From NCBI GenBank assembly GCA_020466095.1, contig CM035807.1, forward strand, positions 33,671,184-33,735,183: a DNA stretch of 64,000 nucleotides. Reading direction: 5' to 3'. Positions 22,742 to 32,393 of the stretch are shown here, piece by piece. The notes under the pieces are model-generated. The model saw only the letters and a program-made list of their open reading frames with translations, did no database searches and was not told the DNA's origin. Position 1 is the first letter of the stretch. Every line of letters begins with the position of its first letter. Both the position numbers and the translations under genes were made by a program. This DNA comes from Chlorops oryzae (lineage: Eukaryota > Arthropoda > Insecta > Diptera > Chloropidae).

Positions 22742-23005
22742 TGTCAAGCTAGCGCGACTAACATGAAACGCTGTGCATCGCTTAACGTTGAAACCAAAAG
22801 TGATCTCTCTCTTTTAATCGTTTCTAGCAAGGAAGCCCTCTCGTAAGAGTAAAACATAAAATGAATACAATGAAACGTATGAGTGACAATGAGAAAGTGA
22901 GAGTGTGTTAACATGAACAATGTACCGTGGGCGTATACTAACAACATAATAGGCAAAAATTTACAGTGAGTCAAAATGATATTGGTAACATAAAATACGA
23001 CGACA
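22742..23005 (-). repeat. Gypsy 3' LTR, copy 2
   Basis: 264 bp. It matches 6440-6703 and sits at the same position relative to X, so it reached this place by duplication of a filled X and not by a new insertion. Confidence 0.93.
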
Positions 23006-24287
23006 GTTCGGCCATCCTGATACTTAACTCGTCCTCGAGTTACGGATCGCTGGTGTTTGCTAAGTATTCATCATCGTCTTCTTCGGGCTTGATATAGTCT
23101 TCATCGATTTCTGGCAAGAGTACACACCATGGCTTCATTTTATCACTGCTTGCGACCGTGGTGAATTTTCGTCGACCTTTCTGAGCTCCATCGATATCTG
23201 TCACAACCGATCGTATCGCAAGACTCTGGCGATAGAATATGGTCCCTCGTACCTGGGGTCGAGCTTGCGACTCTCTCCTGTGCTCGGAAGAGCACTCTCT
23301 AGTAAGACAAGATCTCCTTCCTTGTATTATATCAGGCATTTTGTACTTCGCGTCGAAGCGACGTTTCCACTTCTCACGTGCGATTTCGATATTCTTTATT
23401 ATGCTTCCTGTCTTCGTTGAATCATTGGTACCTGATTTTCTTTGTGGATCGTTGTGTAATGCGGCTAGTAGTCTGTTGCCACTTATGTCTTTCAGTGGAA
23501 AGTTGTACATAAGATCGATCGGCGAAAACTTTGTCGTAGAATTAGCTGTCGTATTTAATTTCCATTGCATATTACGGATTTCATCATCCCAGCCCTTAAC
23601 GTCTTCTGATGTTCTCAGGTAGGCTAAAATAGACTGGTTGACTCTTTCGGCTAACCCATTGGATCTTGGAGTTCTGACAGCTACCTTCGTGTGAGTCTGA
23701 TATTGTTATTATGCAATAATCTGCAAAAACTGCAGAGGTGAATGCTGTTCCTCGATCCGTGATGATTCGTCTTGGCGAGCCAAAATAAAGTGTCAAATTG
23801 TTCATGGCGTCGATGACGGGCTTCGTTTTCGTTGATTTGACGGCTGTTATTATTGTATACCTGGTAAGAGCGTCGACTATAACCAGAATATACTCGTTTT
23901 GTCGGCGGCTTCGAATGAATGGGCCCAAGTGGTCCATGTGCAGTATCTCAAATGGAATTTTCGGAATCTCCATACCAAAAAGTTGGCATTCTTTCCTCGG
24001 TTCACGATTGTAGCAACACTGAATACATGCCTTAATATAACTTTTAACAAAGTTTCGAGATCGTCGGAACCAAAAATGTAGCTGAAGTCGTTTCATAGTA
24101 CCGTCCACCCCGGGATGTCCTACGTCATCATGGCACATCTTAATAATTTGCCAACGCATGCCCTTTGGCACGACAAGTTGATCAGCTCCGCTTGAGTTCC
24201 GTTTTGTATAACCTGTTTCTTTTGAAAATAAAATGTTAATCGTATACCTTTCTTTGCGGCGGTGGCTTCTTGGTTGTCAAGACATCA
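23006..24287 (-). pseudogene. Gypsy pol 3' fragment (integrase), copy 2
   Basis: It contains the pol tail and integrase, from the RNase H/IN linker at 24287 to the stop at 23040. The zinc-binding part and HMDHLGPF, ITDRGTAF lie at 24171-23596. The C-terminal part with SPIDLMYNF lies at 23570-23040. It retains bases lost from copy 1: six near 24120, about 25 near 24183, and one fewer A near 23527. Both copies share the frame break after DYCIITISD, so it predates the duplication. There is no 5' part, no gag and no second LTR. Confidence 0.88.
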
Positions 24288-25304
24288 AGGAAAACATTAA
24301 AAATAACCCATTTTTCGGAATTGCGAAGTCCATACCTCCGAAATTTAAAGCTCTATTGTCTTGAGATATGTATCATTTAATAGATTATTGCATTGGCTTT
24401 GATATGCCACCAACACCACCTTAATTCAAAATTCTTGACGAAATCGCGGGAACAAACAAAAAGTTAAATTTTGTAAACTTGTGTTATCATTGAATTGATA
24501 TCTAAAATACTTCTGCCTACCTTGCTTATAAAAAAGTTTTTCAAGAAAAAAAAATTCATTTAACATGAAAACGTAGATGAGATGCAAGCAAGACTTTGAA
24601 GCGTTTTTCTCGAAACAGAAAATTTAAAAATAAGCATTGTTCCTTATTGCCACAGATATATTTATAATAGCGTCTTTTCCTTAAAAATAAACTTTATTTG
24701 TTCAGTATAATAAAAAGAGATTTCCTGTGGGACTTTTCCTAAAGCAAATAGGGAAAATAGGGATTTTCTGAGGACTACCGTAGGAAAAGTTGTCCAAAAC
24801 TACTGGCAGCACTGATTTCAGCTGTCAAACAAACGAAATAACGCCACGGAAAAGCGCCAAAATAAAACTGCCAAAAAGTATGCCAGGAATCCGCTGAGTT
24901 CCCATGTTTTCCACCACCAATCAGCTAAGACACAAACCCGAATAAGCAAAAAATTTTCGAAGTCGGTTTTCGCAGTCGGATTTCGAAGTTTAAATATATC
25001 AAAATTTATATTTTCTTAATTTTGGCAAAAAATTTATAAAAACGTCGGTTGTGTTGCATTTATGGTAAGCACATAAAGAGCACATAATTTTCGATATCAA
25101 TTTTACAGCATTCAAAATCTATAAACATATGTTCTGCTGTCTCAATTCAAAGTTGGAAGCGCAACCTTAAACTTTTAATTTTACGAAAATGGCAAGAGCA
25201 CAAAAATTTTTAATTTGGGACGAAATAAGCACATAAGTAGCCCTTAATTATAAAATAAGCTAACCAAATATTCCACACTTTGTACTTCCAACTTTTTTGA
25301 GCTG
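24283..25304 (-). repeat. Repeat X, copy 3, inverted and without Gypsy (empty allele)
   Basis: It reads, on the minus strand, through the left part of X, a single ATCT, and the right part of X without interruption. It differs from copies 1 and 2 by scattered substitutions. Its inner end at about 24283-24287 is a junction to truncated Gypsy with five bases shared (ATCAA). It ends at GAGCTG, 25304. Confidence 0.88.
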
Positions 25305-26044
25305 TGCTATTCCTACTATCTCTGTATTGCCGGTTGATGTAAATTGAACAAATAATTGTGAGGATGGATCGAGTTTATTGCTTGAATAAGTGGAAGCTGT
25401 AAAAAATTATTTATTAGATATATAATTATATATCCAGCAGGCAAAATGAGCTGACAAAATTGAAAATTTCTATTGCCGCTCACAATGAGATTAAGAAGAG
25501 CCAATAATGAGCTCATAACGACATCAATCCTAATGTTTTCTTTAGCAAAAATGACTTATTTGTGAGCTTATACTGACCTCTTAATCACATCAATCTAACA
25601 ATTTTTTTGCCAGTAAACTATGAGGTATTTCTGAGATTACTTTTTAAATCTAGTGACCCTGTTTTGCCTTTTGAAACTTCCTGTGACATTAATGAATTTT
25701 AAAATATATACACATTTAAACAAAACATGCAAAGCAGTATCCTTGGCATTTGATAAATATAAAAACCACCAAGTAAAGATTTTTAATATACGACAATGTT
25801 AAAGGTGAGTTCTCACGTGGCAAATAATTGCTAAAAAATCAGCAAAGATTTGGGGAGATATTTTTGATACGTGTGCACATCAAATATTTGCTCGAATTAT
25901 TTTCCCAAAAACATATTAGGGAAAATATTTTTGCAGCAAATATTGGCAAAGAAATTTCTTTGTTTGTTAATGTTTGATCACGATAGCAAAGAAAAATTAG
26001 TTGACAGCAAAGGGACAAATATATATGTAAAGTTTTTGCTTTCA
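25305..26044. other. Unassigned AT-rich DNA
   Basis: No recognisable gene. The short ORFs on both strands lack domains. Confidence 0.4.
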
Positions 26045-26450
26045 AAGTTGCCAATGAATTCAATCACTATTTCGCGAGTATAAAGCCTCCAACATATAAT
26101 AGATGCAACTCTCTCACTTGTTCTGATATCATTGCTGATCTCATCTCTAGTAACAGCTTCTTTTTTGAGCGCATTACAGCTCTTGAAGTTGTAAAAGTTA
26201 TTAACTCCCTTAAAAACACTCCTTCATGTGGATTTGACAACAGATCAAATAAAATCTTCAAAGCTCTCGCTTTTAATATTTCGGACATCTTGTCCTACTT
26301 TTTCAATCTTAGTATTAATACTGGTATTTTCCCTCAAGATCTCAAACAGGCTGTAATTGTTCCAATATATCAAAAGGGAATCGTGAGATTGTACAAAACT
26401 TCAGGCCAATATCTCTGCTACCACACTATATCCACACTATTTCTAACACA
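26045..26450 (+). pseudogene. Non-LTR (LINE) reverse transcriptase fragment
   Basis: In frame from about 26050 the reading gives NHYFASI and then ALEVVKVINSLKNTPSCGFD, followed by NTGIFPQDLKQAVIVPIYQKG. After a one-base shift comes FRPISLLP. These are the opening blocks of a Jockey/CR1-like LINE RT. The catalytic YADD region, the endonuclease and the ORF1 are absent, so this is a short dead fragment. Its 3' side ends about 80 bases before the Helitron. Confidence 0.8.
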
Positions 26451-26531
26451 TACCCAAATTTCAAAAAATCTTATATTTGAGAGTAATAACTTTTTCTAAT
26501 AATTTTTTGTTGTAAATTCTTCTCATTGCAA

Positions 26532-28043
26532 TCTATATATATAAAAATGGATGTTTGTATATTTGTGATCGATGGACGCCGAAACCGCTCGACCGATTTT
26601 TATGAAAATTGGTATGTATACTTAGTAGGTAGTGGAGAAGGTTTATAGGTTTATTTGATACCGCTAGATGAGGTAGTTCGCGAGTAATTGGTAAGTTTTA
26701 AACCACTTATGCTTAAGTTGTGAAATGGGTATCGTTGGAAAGCTGTTTACGAGTAGATATATGTAGGCTATAATTTTAAAAGAATGACTACCACAAACCG
26801 CGAAAATTGAAAATTTAAAAAATATTTAAAAAAGTTGATGTACTGAGGTGAAAATGTTTGTTAAGACTTCCTTGATATAACTGGAATAGTGGCAAAAAAT
26901 TGGATGGGTAGTACGCAGAGAAATTGGCAAATTTTAAACCACTTATCCTGAAATTTTGAAGTGGGTATCGTTTTAAAGCTGGTAATGCGTAGTTATATGT
27001 ATGTACGGTATAACTTTGAAAGAATGCCTGCTTTATTGCGGTTATAATCGGACCACGACCATGACCCGAAATTTTGCAAAGCTTTAATTTTCAATATTTG
27101 AAAGAGGAGGTGAGAGGGAAGAGAGAGGTAAAGGTGGAAAAGGAAGAAGAGGGAGAAAAGGGGAAAAGAAGGAAAGGCGGAAGGGTAGAAAATGGGTGAA
27201 AAGACTTTTTTTGTAATTTTCTTATAGATGAGCGGCAGCTGCTGCGCCCACAAATAACGAGTTAAATTGAACTTGCGTTTGGATGTGGGCAGAAGATTAA
27301 AGTTATAAACGCAGTTCTATTTAATAGAGATTTTTTTAATTCCTTAAATGTTGATTGTTTAGATGTTGGTTTGGCATATCCTACAATCCTGTAACGAAAA
27401 CTGTCATCTTTTTGGTTTGAAGAGTGACCTGAAGTTCAAAAGATTTCAACGGATACATTCAAATAATACACCCAGATTCAATATGGAGGATTTCTTAAAG
27501 GTTTTTTAATTGTATAAATCCATTGGCAATCCTGCAATCCTGTAAGGAAATTAGTCCTTTTTCCAGGAGTCGCATGAAATTCAAAATTTCTATTTAATAG
27601 AGATGTTTTTAATTGTGTAGATGATCATTTGGTATATCCTACAAACCTGTAAGGAAAACTGTCATCTTTTTGGTTTCAAGAGTGACATGAAGTTCAAAAG
27701 ATTTCAAAGGATACATTCAAATAATATATCCAGATTCAATATGGAGGATTTTTTAAAGATTTTTTTAATTGTATAGATTCTTTGGCAATCCTACAATACT
27801 ATAAGGAAATTAGTTCTTTTTCCAGGAGTCGCCTGAGATTCCAAAGATGTAGACGGACAAATGTAAATTGATCTTTGGAACCAGTTTGAAGGTTTTTTTT
27901 AATGAATTTAAAAAAATTAAGAAGTTTGAAATCTGTCTGCCACGAAGTAAAATATTATAATTATCATATGCAATAAAACTACTGAGTTTCCATTTAATCG
28001 ACTTTCAATTTGGGGCGTAGCAACGCGCGCCGGGTAACGCTAG
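26532..28043 (+). mobile_element. Non-autonomous Helitron, 1,512 bp
   Basis: The 5' end TCTATATATATAAAAATGG follows an A at 26531. The subterminal text CCGAAACCGCTCGACCG is typical of insect Helitrons. The 3' end is CTAG (28040-28043), followed by T. It is preceded by GC-rich DNA (GCGT..GCGCGCCGGGT..ACGC) able to form a hairpin. Helitrons insert between A and T without target duplication, as seen here. No Rep/helicase ORF is present. The interior holds two internal duplications: about 26690-26800 against 26930-27025, and about 27310-27540 against 27590-27790. Confidence 0.88.
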
Positions 28044-28775
28044 TATAATATAAACGCAGTCAGTAGAAGGCTTGTTAGGGAGTGAGAAAGAGAGGGATGA
28101 AGATTTCTGAAGATTCTGCTCTTCTATACAAGTATTGTTATAAGCTTCTTTTTGGTTCAACCTTTGAGTTAACGATATAATCTGTCTCTTGATTGTGCTC
28201 TTGCTTGGACTTAACAAAAAGTCATCATCCAAACTATCACTTTTATTATGAGGATTTGGTAGATAACATAATACGCCACTTAGCGCATTTTGCCGACGAT
28301 CTTTTAAGCGGTCCAATAATTGTTTTTTGAATTTTGAAGCCAAATTAGAATCATTGTCGCTCAGTTGTTTGAAAAGAAACTTAAAAGTAGCATCAGCAGT
28401 GCACAAATTTGCATCCGAACGACAAAGCGTTTCTAGGGCTAATGTTACCGGGGCTAAGATGCCGATTATCTCATTGATGAGATTAAAATCTGATTCTTCA
28501 AAATGCACAGGTCTATTAAGGTCTACGAGTGCTTTTTGAACGCTGTTTTTTTATGAGAGCAAAACACTCCAGCATTGTGAAGAGGCTATTCCACCTCGTT
28601 TTGCAATCCAGCAGTAAATTAAGCTCTCTTCCGTGCTCTTTTTCTACATATTTTTGAAGAATGGAATCATTCTTCGAGGATAATCTTTTGAAAATAACAG
28701 CCACTCTGCGAACTTTTTGTATTACGTCTTTTATATTCCGTTCACTCGTTAAGTCCAAAAATTGGTTGAATTCAC
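28044..28775 (-). pseudogene. hAT transposase fragment, frameshifted
   Basis: On the minus strand, LLLDCKTRWNSLFTML (about 28630-28580), then FEESDFNLINEIIGIL..VTLALETLCR in a second frame, match the central part of a hAT transposase. The C-terminal dimerisation domain is missing, because the fragment stops at the Helitron edge. A shift lies near the T-run at about 28545. The N-terminus is replaced by a different transposase fragment at about 28772. Confidence 0.75.
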
Positions 28776-29145
28776 GAGGGAAGTTGTTCCAGTCGACTGC
28801 TGTTCCACGCGCTATTCCGATAGTTTTGGCTATATGTTCAAGTGGGAGGTTCTCCACCCACTGGATAGAAAATGCGACAATCTGGCCCCAGAGACAGATT
28901 CGAGTTGTCGAAAAACGTATTCCGACGAATCGATCTCTTTTCGGTGCACTGAATCTTCTTTTTCTTCCCGTTGGCGTGTTTTCGGTTGCATCTCCAAACA
29001 TATCCGTCGCCAGTATCGTAGCGGGGCGAAAGCACCATCTCTCCATCATTGCTGCATCGAACTTCTCCATTTCGTGCAAGCAGGTTCCACTCTTGGAGCT
29101 TTCAAATCGCTTCAAATGGCGGTGGTCCCAATAAATTGTCTTCAA
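28772..29145 (-). pseudogene. Merlin/ISXO2-like transposase N-terminal fragment
   Basis: Two overlapping frames give YVWRCNRKHANG and RSIRRNTFFDNSNLSL, then WGQIVAFSIQWVENL and GIARGTAVDWNNFPRE. This order matches the N-terminal half of Merlin (IS1016/ISXO2-type) transposases. A one-base shift lies near 28890. The catalytic part is lost and the frame runs directly into the hAT fragment, giving a 209-codon chimeric ORF (29145-28516). Confidence 0.6.
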
Positions 29146-29954
29146 AAAGCGTGAAAATGTCCAAAAGCGAATTCATTTCAAAGCTTTTATTCCGCGAATA
29201 ACGGAATTCCCCGTAATTCGTGTTCAAGTGCTATCATAATTTTTTGAAAAACCTCAATAATCTAACCCCTCACCTAAAGCCTACCAACCTCTAAGTTGGT
29301 TTTTTTTAAATAAAACACTTAAATTTTTTTTTCATACACATTTATTTATTACATTTTAACATTATTATACAAAAACTCAAAATTATGTTAAAATTTTTAT
29401 GTTTTTTAAAGGTATGGCAACACTTCTCATCAAAAACTTACACATTTTAACAAAAACGAATTTTCAACAAGTGGCAACTACGCAAATGTCAAAATAGTGT
29501 AAAAATCAGTAAGATTTTGGGCTTTTTTTAAATCGTTATATCTCCTAAACTAGAGGCGACCCCTAAAAACGGATTTGGAATCAGGGGGCCATCCCAGAAA
29601 CGGCCAGATACTAGAATTGTTACACCCTTAAAAACAAAGCCACATCGTAAATTATGCACTAGAATCATCAAAAGATTAATAACTTACCCGATCGTCGGCG
29701 CAAACATACAAATACTGATTTGATCAGCAAAAGCTATAATTATGTTTGAAAATGCTTAGGCGGGACTTTGGTGATTGTTTGATTTGATCAGCTGGAGCTA
29801 TCGTAACGCTTAAGCGACACTCAGACGATCGTTTATGTATGCAAACATGTGCGATGAAAAACAATGGTGTTAAAAGGGCTTTGGGCTTACATGAGAATTT
29901 ATGTATGAGGACTTTTCATTAAAATTTAAAAATTTTTCAACTATGTATCAATCA
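29146..29954. other. Unassigned AT-rich DNA
   Basis: No gene was recognised. A pair of imperfect inverted motifs around GATCGTCGG..AAACATAC (29691) and GACGATCGTTTATGTATG (29833) is present. Confidence 0.35.
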
Positions 29955-30056
29955 CGTAAATCCCGGGATTTGTGATATTATATCCCGAAGTTTTCGGGAC
30001 CGAAAAATGGACGGGATCCCGGGATTTCGGGATTCGGGATCCCGGGATTGAATTCT
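29955..30056. repeat. Cluster of CCCGGGATCCCG-type palindromes
   Basis: Within about 100 bases the motif GGGATCCCGGGATT and near versions (ATCCCGGGATT, ATCCCGAAGTTTTCGGGA, CGGGATTCGGG) recur and are mutually complementary, so strong hairpins are possible. It lies just beyond the 3' remnant of the CACTA gene. Confidence 0.7.
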
Positions 30057-30059
30057 CTA

Positions 30060-30179
30060 AGTATAGCCTTTTGCGAAACATCTTGTTCAGCCATAGTCGC
30101 CATTGAACCGAATATGATTTAAAAAGTCAGCTCTGGCCAAAGCGTCACAGGTTCTACACAAAAAAGATGCTTTAACCAT
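30060..30179 (-). pseudogene. CACTA-type transposase, 3' remnant left of BEL1
   Basis: Read from the target duplication leftward on the minus strand it gives KASFLCRTCDALARADFLN and then NGDYG before a stop at about 30084. This resembles the block D-A-P-A-R..L..GH.G..GC.KC of animal CACTA transposases. It continues the frame of the larger part at 36786, which places the BEL insertion inside the gene. Confidence 0.7.
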
Positions 30180-30602
30180 TGTTTAATCGGCATCATAATT
30201 TATAAGTATTGCACTTAAATTTCATATGTTAAATGTAACATCAAAAATGAATACCCTCTTTTGTCATTTATGCATCACACACTTATTCGTTTCTCATTCT
30301 GTGCAATATACTCGAATTCCAATTACGTTCGCTGTTAATACGGTACATTTGCTAGTCAGGTTGTACATACGTTATTTATGCATTTATACATACATACTAA
30401 CACGCTATTAAAGAATAAAAACTCACTTCTCGATTCGCCGTCAAGCAGTACGGTATAAGTGAAAGCGAATCTTTAATTTCATTAGAGAAATCTATCACAC
30501 AAGTGATAGAATAACAAGCCTTGACAAACCCAAGGCAAAGGAGTACTTAATATCGACCAAGAGATTGGGTATTCCCAAACTGGCTATCTTCCAGTTTGTA
30601 CA
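30180..30602 (+). repeat. BEL1 5' LTR
   Basis: 423 bp, the 2%-diverged match of 36363-36785. Confidence 0.95.
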
Positions 30603-31166
30603 TTGGCGATCGTGACAGGACACCTTCGGAATAGCTTAGAAGTCATCAAATCAGCTACAACTCAGAAAGCTTATTGAACGTGTATTAAGGCTTCGGGTAA
30701 TTCAGGAGGCTGTGGGCTATTTGGATCAACAAATCGGGCTCACTACCATCATATTCACAATCCAGGAAGCTGTGGGCTATTTGGAGCAACAAATCGGGTC
30801 GCAAGTATCATATCATTGAACAAGGTAAAGGTTGGCGTATTTTGCATTGGCTCAGTGTCGCATCAGCGAGCCACAACGTACGCACCTGAAGTTATATGTT
30901 TCGTTGTGTGTATATAGCGAGAACATGAGGCTAGTAGGCAAACGGACACAAGCTACCTAAGACAGTGCGGTGTTCGTTGCTACAGTTGCGGTCATCGAAG
31001 GTCGTTTGATAGTCATTTACATACCACGATCGACGGTGTACATACATATATAATTATATTTCGCTTAGTGCGTGTTCAACAAATAATCTTGCCTTGTTTA
31101 ATCATCAGCACATTACTTTCCCTAGAGGCGCTACACATTCGTTCGGCACTTCAGTTCTTCATCATC
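30603..31166 (+). other. BEL1 5' leader
   Basis: Untranslated leader of BEL1 with the primer-binding site at its start. A partial duplication of about 60 bp (CTGTGGGCTATTTGGA..CAACAAATCGGG) occurs at about 30709 and 30769. Confidence 0.7.
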
Positions 31167-32393
31167 ATGCCGAACGAAGAGAATGCAAATAGTGCAGGCA
31201 GCACGGGTTCTGCCATTATCGCGTTAGCGCCATCCATTGAAGAATTGAAACAACAACGGGCGTCGTCAAAGGGTAGCATATCACGAATTAAAAATGTTGT
31301 CGAAAATAATTCAAATTTGTCATACGTTGAATTAGAGTGTCGATTGTCAATGGTCGACTCTTATTATAAGCAAGCATCTTATTATCAAGGCCAAATTGAA
31401 AATCGGATACCAAATGATCATGGGCGCATCGACATTGATGAGGTCTATGTTGGTGCGCGAACTTGCATTATGACTCGTCTTAACGGCAGAGGAAACAATA
31501 CGTTTGAGCAGTGATTTAGTTTTCCTTCAACAACGCCTGTAAGGAAGCTACCAAACCTACGTCTTCCACGCTTTGAGGGATGCTATTTAGAGTACAAAAA
31601 TTTTATAAACTCGTTCAACAGTCTTGTGCATAGCGACAGTACGATTCCAATAATCGAAAAATTCAATCATCTGCTTACTTGTTTACATGGCGAAGCATTG
31701 GCGACTGTAAAATTATTTCAGGTAACTGAAGAAAATTACCCTAAAGCGCTAGCCAGATTAAAGGAGCGGTATGACAACGATACTCTTATATTCTTGGGGA
31801 ATATATCAGCGATTTTCGACGTAGAAAAAGCTACCAAGGCTGAATCCACAAAACTGCGAAGAATTGTTGACACGATTTCTGCGTTGTACAACTCACTTAA
31901 ATCGTTAGGGAGTCTTGAGCAGATTTGTGACGCAGTTATAATTCATTTGGCAGTAAGCAAAGTCGACACTGATACAAGAAAGAAATGGGACGAATTTTTG
32001 GATTATTCCTCACTTCCAAAATGGTCAGAATGCTGCGCAATGCTCGATAAACGTTGCCAGCAACTAGATGCCAGTCAAAGGCGGAATATGAAGCCGTTAA
32101 CTAATCAATCCCAATCACCACAAGCAAGTGGAAAACCTAAGACCAACGTCTTAGTTGGTAAGACCGAATCAAAAAAGGTGTGCCATTTGTTTTCAAAACC
32201 CGGACATTGGATTAGCGGATGTCATGAATTTTTAATGCTAGAAAGTGAAAAGCGCATTGCTGAGGTTAACAATCGTAAATTGTGCAACAACTGCTTAGCA
32301 AAGACACACACATCCTCTCAATGTACTTCAAAATATGCGTGTCGGTTCTGCAAACAACGGCACCATTCGCTCATACACCAAGGCACAACCTAG
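31167..32393 (+). pseudogene. BEL1 gag, interrupted by stops
   Basis: Gag starts at the ATG at 31167 (MPNEENANS). The long frame runs on through a TGA at 31512-31514, then LPRFEGCYLEYKNFINSF, the capsid-like region (LTCLHGEAL), and the zinc-binding tail (CNNCLAKTHTSSQC, CRFCKQRHHSLIH). The first knuckle reads CHLFSKPGHWISGC, with Phe where the second Cys is usual. A TAG at 32391-32393 separates gag from the protease. All of this is in one frame. Confidence 0.88.

Noticed and set aside
28770..28800. GAATTC and GTCGAC near the Merlin/hAT junction as a sign of cloning
   Set aside because: Single six-base sites are expected by chance and no vector sequence is present.
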